From DATFKA01 sp042095835 (GTDB taxonomy: Bacteria; Bacteroidota; Bacteroidia; Chitinophagales; Saprospiraceae), in contig JBELML010000003.1 in the NCBI GenBank assembly GCA_042095835.1, positions 37,721 through 101,720 of the forward strand: a DNA stretch of 64,000 nt, in the 5' to 3' direction. The translations under genes and the position numbers were made by a program. Below the pieces are notes generated by a model. The model saw only the letters and a program-made list of their open reading frames with translations. It did not search any database and was not told the origin of the DNA. Within the stretch, counting starts at the first letter, position 1; each line of letters begins with the position of its first letter. Positions 6,513-16,034 of the stretch are shown in pieces.

Positions 6513-8408
6513 CTAATGTGCTTGGTGTAAGTGTTGGAAATTCAGACTATTCACATCGGTATCTTCTTCGTAAAGTGGTACCATGGCGTTTTGTTCTTGG
6601 GCGACTTCACCATGCTGGAAAGCCATTTGGGTGAGAAAGCGCCTTCGGCTTTTAATATTTTTATAAATCAAATATTCAATGGCCCCATCTTGCTCTAAAT
6701 CGAGTATCACGCTGCTTCCTCCCTTAAATTGAAAACCCTTGTAGGGGCCCTTTTTCACCTCAATAGTTTGGGTTAAAGTGATCAGCAGATGTTCAATCTT
6801 TCTTCCCTCTCGACTATATCGATAAACAGGGCGCAGCGAATGTATTTGGATAGGTGGAACTTCCTCACCAAAATCTAAGTTTTGCCCTTTGTATTCAAAG
6901 GTAAATGGTTCATTGGTCAAGCCAAGGCTATGAATGAAGCCGTCCCATTCTTGATAAGCATCACCTCCTTTAGTTCGGCAATATTCATCTCTTTCCTTTT
7001 GCTTACGCAAGAAGATTTGCTCCAGGTTTCTTTTATACTTCTTGGATTGTTCAAAGAAAGAACTTCGGTCTTTGATCGCCAGCAATTTGATGACAATCAG
7101 TCGCATTTTCTTTTGTAAATTATCCAAGGTTTTATCGGTAGGTACACTAGCCTGATTAAAAGGCGTCCACATCAAACTCTCTGTAGAAAGGTTATTTAAC
7201 CGATCCGGAAAAATTCCCCAATTCCTAAATGCTTGAATCAAAGAAATTCGATAACCATATTCATCAGATGGTGCCATCTCGATATCTGCTGTCACAAGCG
7301 CCCGCAAATAATCACCAAAAGTGATATCAAAAGGAGGCACATAGTCTAAAGCTTGTACGCAGATTTGTAATAAATTCTGGGCGACCTCGGAAGCGATTTC
7401 TGCTAATTGCAAAACCAACTCCGCTGATAAATCACCCCGAAAATCTTCGCTGATTCCCGCAATCCGAAAAAGGTTTTTACACTTAAAGTGGTATAAATCC
7501 ACAAAAGCATCGAATATAGCAGATACCAAGTAGCTGCCTCGCTCATGGGCATGGGCAGTCTTTCTAAATTTAGTGACATCTGGCTGGCGTTCAACCCATT
7601 CGCCTTCTGCATTATTAAAACCTATTGCCTCGCGTAGGGCATTATTCCCCGGACCAATGGCCGACCCTAATTGTTGTGCTAGACTACCAAACACGGTTTT
7701 TCGATCCAAGCGCCCACGAGATCGTTCTAGTTGATGTTTGATCAAATCAATGGTTGAAAAGCGCTGCAATAAGGCTACTACATCTGCAAATCCCTCGTGG
7801 AAAGCAGCAACATCTACATTGGTATTTTTCCGAAATAATGGGTGAATACTATCCAGGATAGCATGCGTCATCTCGTGCGCAATAATATCTGGTGACAAGC
7901 AGGTAAAGACGGTCCCTCCAGGAAAATTATTATTCTCATAATGATCTCCAGCTCTGAAATAACCAAACAATAGGGCTTTTTTACCAGGATCGTAATAGGC
8001 ATTCGCTTCCTGGAAAGCGTGTGGATAAATGCGCAGTTTAGGTAATTGGCGGTCTTCCTCATTCAATGGTCCCCAGATCACTTTACGGCCTAATGCCTTT
8101 TCAAAGTTTCCAATAGTCAACATACCAATGGTATAGACAAATTGCTGATGAAACTGGGGATTACCTTCACTTGGTCGGAGGCCCTGATTCGCCATTACCC
8201 AAGCTTGATTGAGGTCGATTGGATCGTAGTAGCATTGCTGAAAATGATCTATATCGATCACCTCTAGATAGAATCCTGAAGGACCTGGCGCTACCGCTTC
8301 CCAATCTATTTGGTATACAGTTTCATTGACCTTGTAGGTATCCAACATAGTTGAAAAACCTGGATCGAGGGTATAACCACGTAGGAATCGATAGGCTGGT
8401 GTTTTCAT
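6513..8408 (-). CDS. Gluzincin-type zinc metalloprotease, cytoplasmic, paired with the MBL hydrolase
   Basis: A 631-residue protein with the zinc motif HEMTH at residues 178-182 (SPDIIAHEMTHAILDS) and a second-helix HEGFADV in which Glu205 is the probable third ligand, the arrangement of M4/M36-like gluzincins. No signal peptide is visible (MKTPAYRFLRGYTLDPG), which is unusual because most HExxH gluzincins of this kind are secreted. The C-terminal half (about 400-631) has no domain I recognise; it contains a charged helical stretch and ends in beta-rich sequence. It is the first gene of a two-gene unit with the MBL-fold gene. The substrate and trigger are unknown. Confidence 0.8.
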   Translation of the reverse strand: MKTPAYRFLRGYTLDPGFSTMLDTYKVNETVYQIDWEAVAPGPSGFYLEVIDIDHFQQCYYDPIDLNQAWVMANQGLRPSEGNPQFHQQFVYTIGMLTIGNFEKALGRKVIWGPLNEEDRQLPKLRIYPHAFQEANAYYDPGKKALLFGYFRAGDHYENNNFPGGTVFTCLSPDIIAHEMTHAILDSIHPLFRKNTNVDVAAFHEGFADVVALLQRFSTIDLIKHQLERSRGRLDRKTVFGSLAQQLGSAIGPGNNALREAIGFNNAEGEWVERQPDVTKFRKTAHAHERGSYLVSAIFDAFVDLYHFKCKNLFRIAGISEDFRGDLSAELVLQLAEIASEVAQNLLQICVQALDYVPPFDITFGDYLRALVTADIEMAPSDEYGYRISLIQAFRNWGIFPDRLNNLSTESLMWTPFNQASVPTDKTLDNLQKKMRLIVIKLLAIKDRSSFFEQSKKYKRNLEQIFLRKQKERDEYCRTKGGDAYQEWDGFIHSLGLTNEPFTFEYKGQNLDFGEEVPPIQIHSLRPVYRYSREGRKIEHLLITLTQTIEVKKGPYKGFQFKGGSSVILDLEQDGAIEYLIYKNIKSRRRFLTQMAFQHGEVAQEQNAMVPLYEEDTDVNSLNFQHLHQAH

Positions 8409-8437
8409 GATGTGGGCGGTATTGTGTGAAATTAAAG

Positions 8438-9946
8438 TTACAACTTCTCTTGGAGAATTGCGATCATCGTTTTAATGCCTTCTCTATAGTTCCCTAATCG
8501 TAGGTTTTCATTCGGGCTATGTTGGTTATTATCCCTGTTTACCGTCGGAACAGTTACCGCCGGAATTCCTAAAGTCGTCACAAAAGGAGAGATAGGAATA
8601 GACCCTCCACTCATGCGAATCATAATGGGCTCTTCTCCAAAAGCATGCCCCAGAGCCGAACGCAACCAAAGCCCCACTTCAGAATCAAAGTCCGTCCGAA
8701 AAGATTGATAGGAAACCTTGTAGGTAAAGGTGGCCAATTTTTCGTGGGCCTTGCGCTCTGCTTTAGTAGGTGCCCGATCCAGCACTTTGTAGCCTTGCTC
8801 CCCAATATGTTTTTTAACCAATCCGATCAAACGCTCAGGATCAGATTCCAGGACGAGGCGTACATCAATTTCTGCTCTGGCCCAAGCGGGAATAATGGTC
8901 CGTACTTTCTCATTGATCCATCCCGATTGCATCCCCCGCACATTTAGGGAAGGGTATTGAATGGCCTCTTGATAATAGCGGCCTACTTGGTCTACGGTGG
9001 CCAATTGCAGTCTATCCTTGATTTGGTCTTCATCATCTGGTACCGCTCGGAGGATTTTCTCTGTATTGGAGTCGATAGATATCCCATCATAAAAACCAGG
9101 GATAAGTACGCGTCCTTCCTCATCTTTCATAGAAGCCAATAGCTTTGCAAGCTTAAAGGCCGGATTGGGGGCATAGTTCCCAAAATGTCCGCTGTGTTGA
9201 GGGACTACGGGGCCATAGGTGGTCAATTGTATCGTCGAAATACCTCTCGCCCCAAAAGTCAAGGTAGGTCTATTGGTAATGTGCCGTGGTCCATCAAAGA
9301 TGATGAGCATATCCGCGGCTAGCAATTCGGTGTTCGATTTTACAGCAGCAGGCAGCTGTGGCGATCCCAATTCTTCTTCAAAATCCATAATGACTTTGAT
9401 ATTGTAATTGGGTACTATGGATTGATCCTTAGTTGCATCTAGAGCTGTAAGAAACATAGCAACTGGACCTTTCGCGTCACTTGCCGCTCGGACGAAGACT
9501 CGCCATTCGTCGTCGTAGTTCTTGATGTTTTCCCAGGGCATCTCTTCCCATTCTCCTTTGGCATTTTTCTTTTTTAAGGCAGGTTTAAAGGGGTCTTCTT
9601 GGAACCACCGAGCTGGATCAACGGGTTGCCCATCTATTTGCAGATAAATCAATACGGTTTTCTCAGCTCCGGGATGCTTTCGCTCAGCGAGTAATAATGG
9701 CACGGTTGGTGTTTCGATCCGCGTAGTTTTAAAACTCCTTTCGGAAAAAGCCTTTTCACACCACTGAATATTCTTTTCGATGTCCTTTGGAAAATTGGCA
9801 TCGTTGGGCATATTGTACAAATCGTACATCATGGGGAAAGAGCTGAGCGTATATTTAGCCGCTAGCGATTCGAGCTGTTCACTGGTCAATTTTTGAGCAC
9901 TAAGTGATGTACTCAAAAGAAGCAAAAAGAATAAAATATTTTTCAT
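8438..9946 (-). CDS. M20-family dipeptidase-like metallohydrolase, secreted
   Basis: A 502-residue protein with a clear signal peptide (MKNILFFLLLLSTSLSAQ). M20 landmarks are in order: YLQIDGQPVDP at about 101-111, ASDAKG near 155-160 with the bridging Asp, EEELGSP at 190-196, the dimerisation lid in the middle, and HSPNENLRL near the C-terminus. The first metal ligand is odd: the usual GHYDVQP is LQIDGQP, so the His is Gln103 while Asp105 stays. It would hydrolyse dipeptides or aminoacyl-type amides in the periplasm if active. It lies 47 bp downstream of the esterase-sulfatase gene on the same strand and may be part of that transcription unit. Confidence 0.87.
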   Translation of the reverse strand: MKNILFFLLLLSTSLSAQKLTSEQLESLAAKYTLSSFPMMYDLYNMPNDANFPKDIEKNIQWCEKAFSERSFKTTRIETPTVPLLLAERKHPGAEKTVLIYLQIDGQPVDPARWFQEDPFKPALKKKNAKGEWEEMPWENIKNYDDEWRVFVRAASDAKGPVAMFLTALDATKDQSIVPNYNIKVIMDFEEELGSPQLPAAVKSNTELLAADMLIIFDGPRHITNRPTLTFGARGISTIQLTTYGPVVPQHSGHFGNYAPNPAFKLAKLLASMKDEEGRVLIPGFYDGISIDSNTEKILRAVPDDEDQIKDRLQLATVDQVGRYYQEAIQYPSLNVRGMQSGWINEKVRTIIPAWARAEIDVRLVLESDPERLIGLVKKHIGEQGYKVLDRAPTKAERKAHEKLATFTYKVSYQSFRTDFDSEVGLWLRSALGHAFGEEPIMIRMSGGSIPISPFVTTLGIPAVTVPTVNRDNNQHSPNENLRLGNYREGIKTMIAILQEKL

Positions 9947-9993
9947 ATTGAATTGAATGTAAAAGTATCTCTAAATTGTGTTATCCTACTCCT

Positions 9994-12333
9994 CTACTCC
10001 CAAATACGCCCTTGCTGTCGCTGGATCATCTCTTCAAATAATGGAAGTTCATTGATCCGTTCAAAAGCCTGGCGCATCACCTCTTTTTTCTGTGCTGCGG
10101 TCGCTTTATACCAATTAAAGCCTGGGTTTTCTCGTAGTATGCCTGTGGTGTAGAGTCGACCAAAATAGGGATTATGCCGGAAAGGATCATCATCTTGTAT
10201 CAAACGAGGGTCATTCCTTTTGGTGAGGTAGTCGAGTAAATCCTTTTTCAAGCTTTCCAATTGATCTTGGTATTGAGGATCCTCTGCCAGGTTTTTCATT
10301 TGGTAAGGATCGCTTGGAATATGATAAAGCTCGTAGCTTGGCCTAGTGGCAAAGGTTTTCTCATACAATCCCTGGAGCTGCTCTTGCTGATCCTGCATAT
10401 AAGATTTAGTGGGACCACCATCCACATCTCGAGGAGGAAAAGGAGCCTCCATATTCCAAATCAGCAGATATTCCTTCGTACGGATGGCTCTGGCTGGAGT
10501 CGTATAGCCTTTTGAATCGGGGTACAACACATGGCGCTCTCGGTAAGTAAAGACGCGATCTCGTCGATTATCTACCGCTCCATCTTTCAAGGATTTCAAT
10601 TGCCTTAAAAAGCTTTGACCAGACAATTGCCAAGGGATACCTAAACCAGCAGCATCTAGTAAAGTAGGCGCGATATCTGTATAGCTAATCATATCCTCTA
10701 CCCTACGTCCTCCTTCGATATGATCGCCCCACCATGCAATCAATGGTACGTGTGTCCCATAGTCATAAAGTGTAGCCTTGGCTCTAGGAAAAGGCATTCC
10801 ATTATCGGAGGCAAAAAGGATTAAGGTATTGTCTAAAGCTCCTTTCTTCTCTAAAATATCGAAAACCTGGCCTACTTGTTGGTCGATATATTCTATTTCT
10901 GCCCAATATTCGCAGATATCGGCTTTAACCTCTGGGGCATCTGGCAAGAAGTCGGGTATATCTACCTCAGCACATGCTGTTCCCAATGCCTTGGCAACGC
11001 CCTTGGTATAGGCTCGGTGTGGTTCATAAGTTCCTAGCCAAAAACAAAAAGGTTGGCTCGTATCTGTTGTATTTAAAAAGTCTGCAAAATTCGCTGGATA
11101 ATCAATATTGGATATCGCCAAAGGATCTAAATCGCCATCAAAAAGCGTTTTTCTGATGGTGTTATACCGTTTACCAGCAGCATGCTCTTTCCTGCCTACG
11201 TCAAAACCAGGGCCCCAACCTTTGCCTGTACTTCCAGTACGATAACCTACCCTTTGCAATAGCTCTACATAGGTGGGATACTCCTTGGGTAAATAACCCC
11301 AAAGCGTAGCGCCCTCCTTCAGCTCAAATCCATTGCGGCCGGTAAGTATAGCGCCCCTAGATGGAGAACAAGAAGAGGCACTCACAAAAGCATTCTCAAA
11401 AACAAGGCCCTCCCCGGCTAGCCGATCTAGATGAGGCGTATGAATACCCTTCGTACCGTAGGCACCAAAATGCTTCCAACTAGCGTCATCTGCGATAATA
11501 AAAACAATGTTTGGCCTCTGCTTTTTATGCGTAATCCTTCTCACTTCATTTATCAAAAGTGGATAAGCAGGTTCTACCATATTGTGCCCATAGCCATCCA
11601 ACTCCATCAATCGGGTCTCTTGATGCCCGACGAGTTTCATCATCCGCATCATATAGGCGTTCTCCTCGTAGCGCCCAAGCAGTTCCAACTCCCGATTACC
11701 TGTGATCATGAGATAAGGAGGAGCATCGGCCCGAACGTGATACAAAGGAGCGTATTCATCGACGACGGCTTGGGTACCCGGAATTCCCTTTTCTTCTCGA
11801 TAGGTAAAATGAGAAATGGCATGACCACTAAATGGGATAAGTCCTGCTATTGCATTCGCATCTAAGTCATGAGCGGCCAGATATTTTTTATCCAAGCCCA
11901 CCATACTAGCTAAATAGCCTCCTGCTGAGTGGCCGGAAACAAAAACCAAACCTGGATCTCCGCCATATGATTGGATGTTTTTGAGGGTCCAGGCTACTGC
12001 TGCCGCCGCATCCTCGATATAAACTGGTGCTTTTATCTTGGGATATAGGCGGTAGTTCACACTGACCACTGCAAAGCCCTGCTCTTTTAAACGCTGAGGT
12101 ATAAATTTAGAGCCTCCCCTCAAACCACCTCCATGAAACCAAACGACGGTAGAGAAGTTCTTTTTATCGGCGGGATAGTAAATATCTAAGACACAGCGCT
12201 CTTGGATATAGGCATCGGTATTGGAGACCTCTTCCGTGTAATAAGGTATATCTTTAAGGGTTTGATATTCCATTTTTTGGGAAAAACCCAGTGTCCAGCT
12301 TAACAACAGGCAAGAGATGAGAAAAAAGCGCAT
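9994..12333 (-). CDS. Fusion of an alpha/beta-hydrolase esterase and a type I sulfatase, exported
   Basis: A 779-residue protein with a signal peptide (MRFFLISCLLLSWTLGFSQ). Residues about 25-268 are a carbohydrate-esterase-like alpha/beta hydrolase with the oxyanion motif HGGG (67-70), nucleophile elbow GHSAGG (Ser136) and a late GYGH. From about residue 272 a sulfatase begins: metal motif ADDASW (281-286) and the formylglycine motif CSPSR (322-326), so it is a cysteine-type sulfatase needing the FGE maturation enzyme or an anaerobic equivalent. Such a protein could remove acyl and sulfate groups from the same polysaccharide; the substrate is inferred only. It ends the DUF1549-DUF1501-DUF2231 gene row. 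Confidence 0.9.
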   Translation of the reverse strand: MRFFLISCLLLSWTLGFSQKMEYQTLKDIPYYTEEVSNTDAYIQERCVLDIYYPADKKNFSTVVWFHGGGLRGGSKFIPQRLKEQGFAVVSVNYRLYPKIKAPVYIEDAAAAVAWTLKNIQSYGGDPGLVFVSGHSAGGYLASMVGLDKKYLAAHDLDANAIAGLIPFSGHAISHFTYREEKGIPGTQAVVDEYAPLYHVRADAPPYLMITGNRELELLGRYEENAYMMRMMKLVGHQETRLMELDGYGHNMVEPAYPLLINEVRRITHKKQRPNIVFIIADDASWKHFGAYGTKGIHTPHLDRLAGEGLVFENAFVSASSCSPSRGAILTGRNGFELKEGATLWGYLPKEYPTYVELLQRVGYRTGSTGKGWGPGFDVGRKEHAAGKRYNTIRKTLFDGDLDPLAISNIDYPANFADFLNTTDTSQPFCFWLGTYEPHRAYTKGVAKALGTACAEVDIPDFLPDAPEVKADICEYWAEIEYIDQQVGQVFDILEKKGALDNTLILFASDNGMPFPRAKATLYDYGTHVPLIAWWGDHIEGGRRVEDMISYTDIAPTLLDAAGLGIPWQLSGQSFLRQLKSLKDGAVDNRRDRVFTYRERHVLYPDSKGYTTPARAIRTKEYLLIWNMEAPFPPRDVDGGPTKSYMQDQQEQLQGLYEKTFATRPSYELYHIPSDPYQMKNLAEDPQYQDQLESLKKDLLDYLTKRNDPRLIQDDDPFRHNPYFGRLYTTGILRENPGFNWYKATAAQKKEVMRQAFERINELPLFEEMIQRQQGRIWE

Positions 12334-12379
12334 TTTAATGATTTTAGTTTCCTAATTCATATAGACTTAACCTAATTCT

Positions 12380-14524
12380 TCAATAAAAAAAGATTTCATC
12401 TACAAAGATATGGGCGCGTTCTCCGGTGGCTCGATGCCATTGTGGGAGTCGCGCCACTTGATCTAATTGAATTTTATAATATCGATAAGATTGTGGTTCA
12501 AAAGTCAAACTGGAGAATTGCATCCTCACCGCTTGGCTTTCATCGTCCTGTTGGGGCCTCTCCTCCTTCACTAAAGTCCACGTTTCTTGATCTTGACTAG
12601 CCCAAAATCGTATTCGCTCAGGCTTGAAAATATAAGCCGGGTTATGTTCCAGATAACTAATCACCACTTCTCGAATGGGTGCTGCTTGAGTACCAAAATC
12701 AAAAGTGGCGATCATAGGTTCTTTTCGATATCCCAACCAATTGGGTCCATTAAAATTGGAAGGAGAGCCTTTGATGCCATCCCACAAACTTGCAGCACCA
12801 TTGGCACCACGCCGAGCGGAAGCATTGCTCAACAGTGTTGCATCTAATGGTTTCAGGCCCAAGGGGTACAACAATTCTTCCATTACTGGGCTAGATTGCC
12901 AACCTGCTTTATAAAGTTTGGCTTTCAGAAGCGTTGGGCCCTTGATAGCAAAGGGTTCCTCGTACCGTTTGGCAAGGAGGCTGTCCGGTTCCTGACCATC
13001 AATTGTATACCGAATTTCTGCTCCAGGAAGCTTACTTTCTAAAACAATCAACTCCTCTGGAGCTAGGACATCTTCCTTGTTTTTAAGGGCGGGAGGGCTG
13101 AGCGGGAGGATTTCTGAAGTATCAATCACATACCCTGTTTCAATCTGAACATGGGGTAGCGAAGTCTTTAGGCGCTCTAGTTGACTAGCGCTCAGTTGGG
13201 TACTCCAGAGGTGAACCTTTTCTAAAGCTGTTATTTTTGCAAGCGACTCTCCTATATCCATTTGGATAGGTGTATTGGAAAGGGACAGCACTTTGAGCTG
13301 TTGGCATTTAGCCAATTCGTCTAAACCCGAACCATCAAAATCGGTATTATTCAGGTTCAGTTCCTCAAGATTTTTGAACTGAGCAAGGGTGGGCATTGCT
13401 GCTCCATCAATGGGTAAACTAGATAAATCTAAACGAACAAGTTGTTCCCTAAAGACACTTAATTCTTCTAGTAGTTGGGGTTCATAAAAGCGCCTGATAA
13501 ATATCGCTGCTTCTAAAGCAGGAGATCCAATGGCAATAGGCCGCACCGTTCTTAAGGGGCCATTTAAATCTTGGATGCTTGACGTCTTTGCGGGTTTAAA
13601 CTCATACCTCGTCTCCTCCAATTTTTGCGTTTCCAGGATAGGTACTATAGCCGCGTAAAGAGGATGCGCTTCCGTCATATCCTGCAATTTGATCTGCGTT
13701 TCTGCACCACTTTGTATCCAATTTTCTAATAAACTGATCTCCTGGCTATTCAACTGGGGCTTGCCTTCTGGTGGCATATGATATTTATCCTCTACAGGAA
13801 GTAAGGCGCGCTTGATCATTGGGCTTTCCACAGCATTCCCAGCCACGAATACAGGTCCATTTTCGCCACCTTTCAGCAGTTTTTCCAGGGTAGCCATATT
13901 CAATTCGCCCTTGGTCTTTTTGTTATTATGACAAGACATACATTTCTCGCGTAAAATGGGTTCAATTGCCGCTTCGTATAGGGTAGAAGATGCTGTTATC
14001 ATCTTTTTTTCTGCACGCAGTGGAGCGAGTACATAATCTTCTCCATGAGTCAAATTACCACCAAAATGTCCAGCTCTCATCATGAGCAAGACAGTACCAT
14101 ACAAAGCAATCAGCCACCATTTTTTGGCGAAAGCCCAGGGATGAATAAGCAACAATAAATAAGCTCCCCAACTCAATCCTGCTCCTAGCCATTTATGCTT
14201 AAAAAGCAAAGCTGCATCATAACCACCTTCCTGAGTTAGAAACAGGCCCATGATCGCTGTAAATGCTGCTGATAATGCGGCAAGATTCAATACAAAATAC
14301 TCTACCTCACAATAGACTTCTTGGCTCAATCGCTTTTTCAAGAGTGGTAAAAAAGCCAATAAGACAAACAAACCAATTGGCACGTGCAAAAACAAAGGAT
14401 GCAAACGCCCTAATGGCTGCAACAGAAGAGGTATGTCCAGCATAGATTCAAAGACCAAAAAAAAGGCCAGAAGAATATTTAAGGCAAAAACCAGATTCAG
14501 ATTAAATCGTAGGAGTCGAGTCAT
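12380..14524 (-). CDS. DUF2231 membrane domain-cytochrome c-leucine-rich repeat composite protein
   Basis: A 714-residue composite. Residues 1-165 are a DUF2231-like membrane region with four to five helices (LHPLFLHVPIGLFVLLAF). Next is a planctomycete-type cytochrome c with heme motif CMSCH at 195-199 and a distal MPPEGKP. Around 365-470 there are leucine-rich repeats (LEELNLNNTDF, LKVLSLSNTPI). Then comes a chitobiase-like beta domain (EIRYTIDGQEPDS) and a C-terminal discoidin-like carbohydrate-binding segment. It appears built to sit in the inner membrane with large periplasmic binding and redox parts. Its start is one base from the DUF1501 stop, so the two are co-transcribed. Confidence 0.82.
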   Translation of the reverse strand: MTRLLRFNLNLVFALNILLAFFLVFESMLDIPLLLQPLGRLHPLFLHVPIGLFVLLAFLPLLKKRLSQEVYCEVEYFVLNLAALSAAFTAIMGLFLTQEGGYDAALLFKHKWLGAGLSWGAYLLLLIHPWAFAKKWWLIALYGTVLLMMRAGHFGGNLTHGEDYVLAPLRAEKKMITASSTLYEAAIEPILREKCMSCHNNKKTKGELNMATLEKLLKGGENGPVFVAGNAVESPMIKRALLPVEDKYHMPPEGKPQLNSQEISLLENWIQSGAETQIKLQDMTEAHPLYAAIVPILETQKLEETRYEFKPAKTSSIQDLNGPLRTVRPIAIGSPALEAAIFIRRFYEPQLLEELSVFREQLVRLDLSSLPIDGAAMPTLAQFKNLEELNLNNTDFDGSGLDELAKCQQLKVLSLSNTPIQMDIGESLAKITALEKVHLWSTQLSASQLERLKTSLPHVQIETGYVIDTSEILPLSPPALKNKEDVLAPEELIVLESKLPGAEIRYTIDGQEPDSLLAKRYEEPFAIKGPTLLKAKLYKAGWQSSPVMEELLYPLGLKPLDATLLSNASARRGANGAASLWDGIKGSPSNFNGPNWLGYRKEPMIATFDFGTQAAPIREVVISYLEHNPAYIFKPERIRFWASQDQETWTLVKEERPQQDDESQAVRMQFSSLTFEPQSYRYYKIQLDQVARLPQWHRATGERAHIFVDEIFFY

Positions 14525-14525
14525 G

Positions 14526-15971
14526 CTATGCTATTATATCCTTGATGACCTCGCCTGCTACATCGGTCAGGCGGTAGCGTCGGCCTAGGTGTTTGTAAGT
14601 CAGTTTCTCATGATCCAAACCCATTAAATGTAGAATGGTCGCATGAAAATCATTGACATGAACTGGATTCTCTACAATATTATATCCAAACTCATCGGTC
14701 TCCCCATAAGTCCCAGGTTGGATACCACCTCCTGCCATAAAAATGGAATAACAGCGCGGATGGTGGTCTCTACCGTAATTATCTTTACTCAGTCTGCCTT
14801 GACAGAAATTAGTTCTACCAAACTCCCCTCCCCAAATGACCAGGGTCTCATCCAGTAGACCTCTTTGTTTTAAATCCTTAATTAAGGCAGCCGTCGGTCT
14901 ATCGACATCTTGGGCTTGACCCTGCATTTCATTGACAAGGTTCCCGTGTTGATCCCAACCTTGATGATAAAGCTGTACAAACCGTACGCCCGATTCGGAG
15001 AGCTTACGAGCCAGTAGACAGTTAGCGGCGTAGGTACCAGGGACGAGGCACTCACTACCATACATACGGATAATATGTTCTGGCTCTCGTTGCAAATCGG
15101 TCAATTCTGGGACGGCGGTCTGCATCCGATAGGCCATTTCATATTGTTGAATTTTGGCGTGAATTTCGGGGTCACCAAACTCTTGGTAGCCCAATTCATT
15201 GAGTTGAGCCAGCTTATCAAGCATGCGACGCCTCGATGTACGATCAGCGCCCGCAGGGTTCTCTAAATAATGTACGGCCTCCTCACTTGCACTAAATTGA
15301 ATACCTTGGTGGACACTATCCAGAAAACCGTTGGTCCACAACTTAGAATAGACGCCTTGGCCATTCCCTTTGCCCCTTGATAAAAGTACCGTATAGTTGG
15401 GCAAATTTTTATTCTCACTTCCCAAACCATAGCTCATCCAAGCCCCCATACTCGGGCGGTTGCCTTGCTGTGCACCAGTCTGCATAAAAGTGAGCGCGGG
15501 ATCATGGTTAATCGCTTCAGTATGCATGCTTTTAATTACACAAAGCTCATCGGCAATCGAAGCAATGTGTGGAAACAATTCACTGATCCAGATTCGGTTT
15601 TCACCGTATTGAGCAAAGTCAAATTTAGAACCTACCATCGGAAAACGCTCCTGCCCGGAAGTCATTCCCGTCAGACGCTGGCCCATACGGATAGATGCAG
15701 GTAAATCCTCTCCATGCATTTCCCGTAGCTTCGGCTTGTAGTCAAAAGTCTCTAGTTGTGACGGCGCTCCATTTTGAAAAAGGTAAATAATACGTTTGGC
15801 CTTTGGGGCAAAATGGGGTAAACCTAAGGGTAAAGCAGCAGTAGCATCTTCTCCTTTCCACAAGTCAGGCATGAGTAAGGAACCCAAAGCTACACTACCT
15901 AAGCCTAGGCTCATTTTTCCAAGAAAATGCCGGCGGTTGATATTGAGTCGATGTTTTAGGAATTCGTTCAT
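14526..15971 (-). CDS. DUF1501 sulfatase-superfamily protein with a twin-arginine signal
   Basis: A 481-residue protein of the DUF1501 family, a branch of the alkaline-phosphatase/sulfatase fold that in planctomycetes and Saprospirales travels with DUF1549/DUF1553 genes. The N-terminus carries RRHFLGKMSLGLG, a twin-arginine export signal. Family landmarks include LFQNGAPSQLETFDYKP, MHTEAINHDPALTF, and HQGWDQHGN followed by WGGEFGRTNF and GRDHHPRCYS, where His and Asp residues would bind the metals. It lies between the DUF2231 composite and the PSCyt gene, same strand, with gaps of 1 and 63 bp. The enzymatic reaction is not known for the family. Confidence 0.9.
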   Translation of the reverse strand: MNEFLKHRLNINRRHFLGKMSLGLGSVALGSLLMPDLWKGEDATAALPLGLPHFAPKAKRIIYLFQNGAPSQLETFDYKPKLREMHGEDLPASIRMGQRLTGMTSGQERFPMVGSKFDFAQYGENRIWISELFPHIASIADELCVIKSMHTEAINHDPALTFMQTGAQQGNRPSMGAWMSYGLGSENKNLPNYTVLLSRGKGNGQGVYSKLWTNGFLDSVHQGIQFSASEEAVHYLENPAGADRTSRRRMLDKLAQLNELGYQEFGDPEIHAKIQQYEMAYRMQTAVPELTDLQREPEHIIRMYGSECLVPGTYAANCLLARKLSESGVRFVQLYHQGWDQHGNLVNEMQGQAQDVDRPTAALIKDLKQRGLLDETLVIWGGEFGRTNFCQGRLSKDNYGRDHHPRCYSIFMAGGGIQPGTYGETDEFGYNIVENPVHVNDFHATILHLMGLDHEKLTYKHLGRRYRLTDVAGEVIKDIIA

Positions 15972-16034
15972 TGGCTAAAATGGGTAAATGCGTGAATGAT
16001 TAATAAGTGACTGAACTTGATATACCTATTGAAA

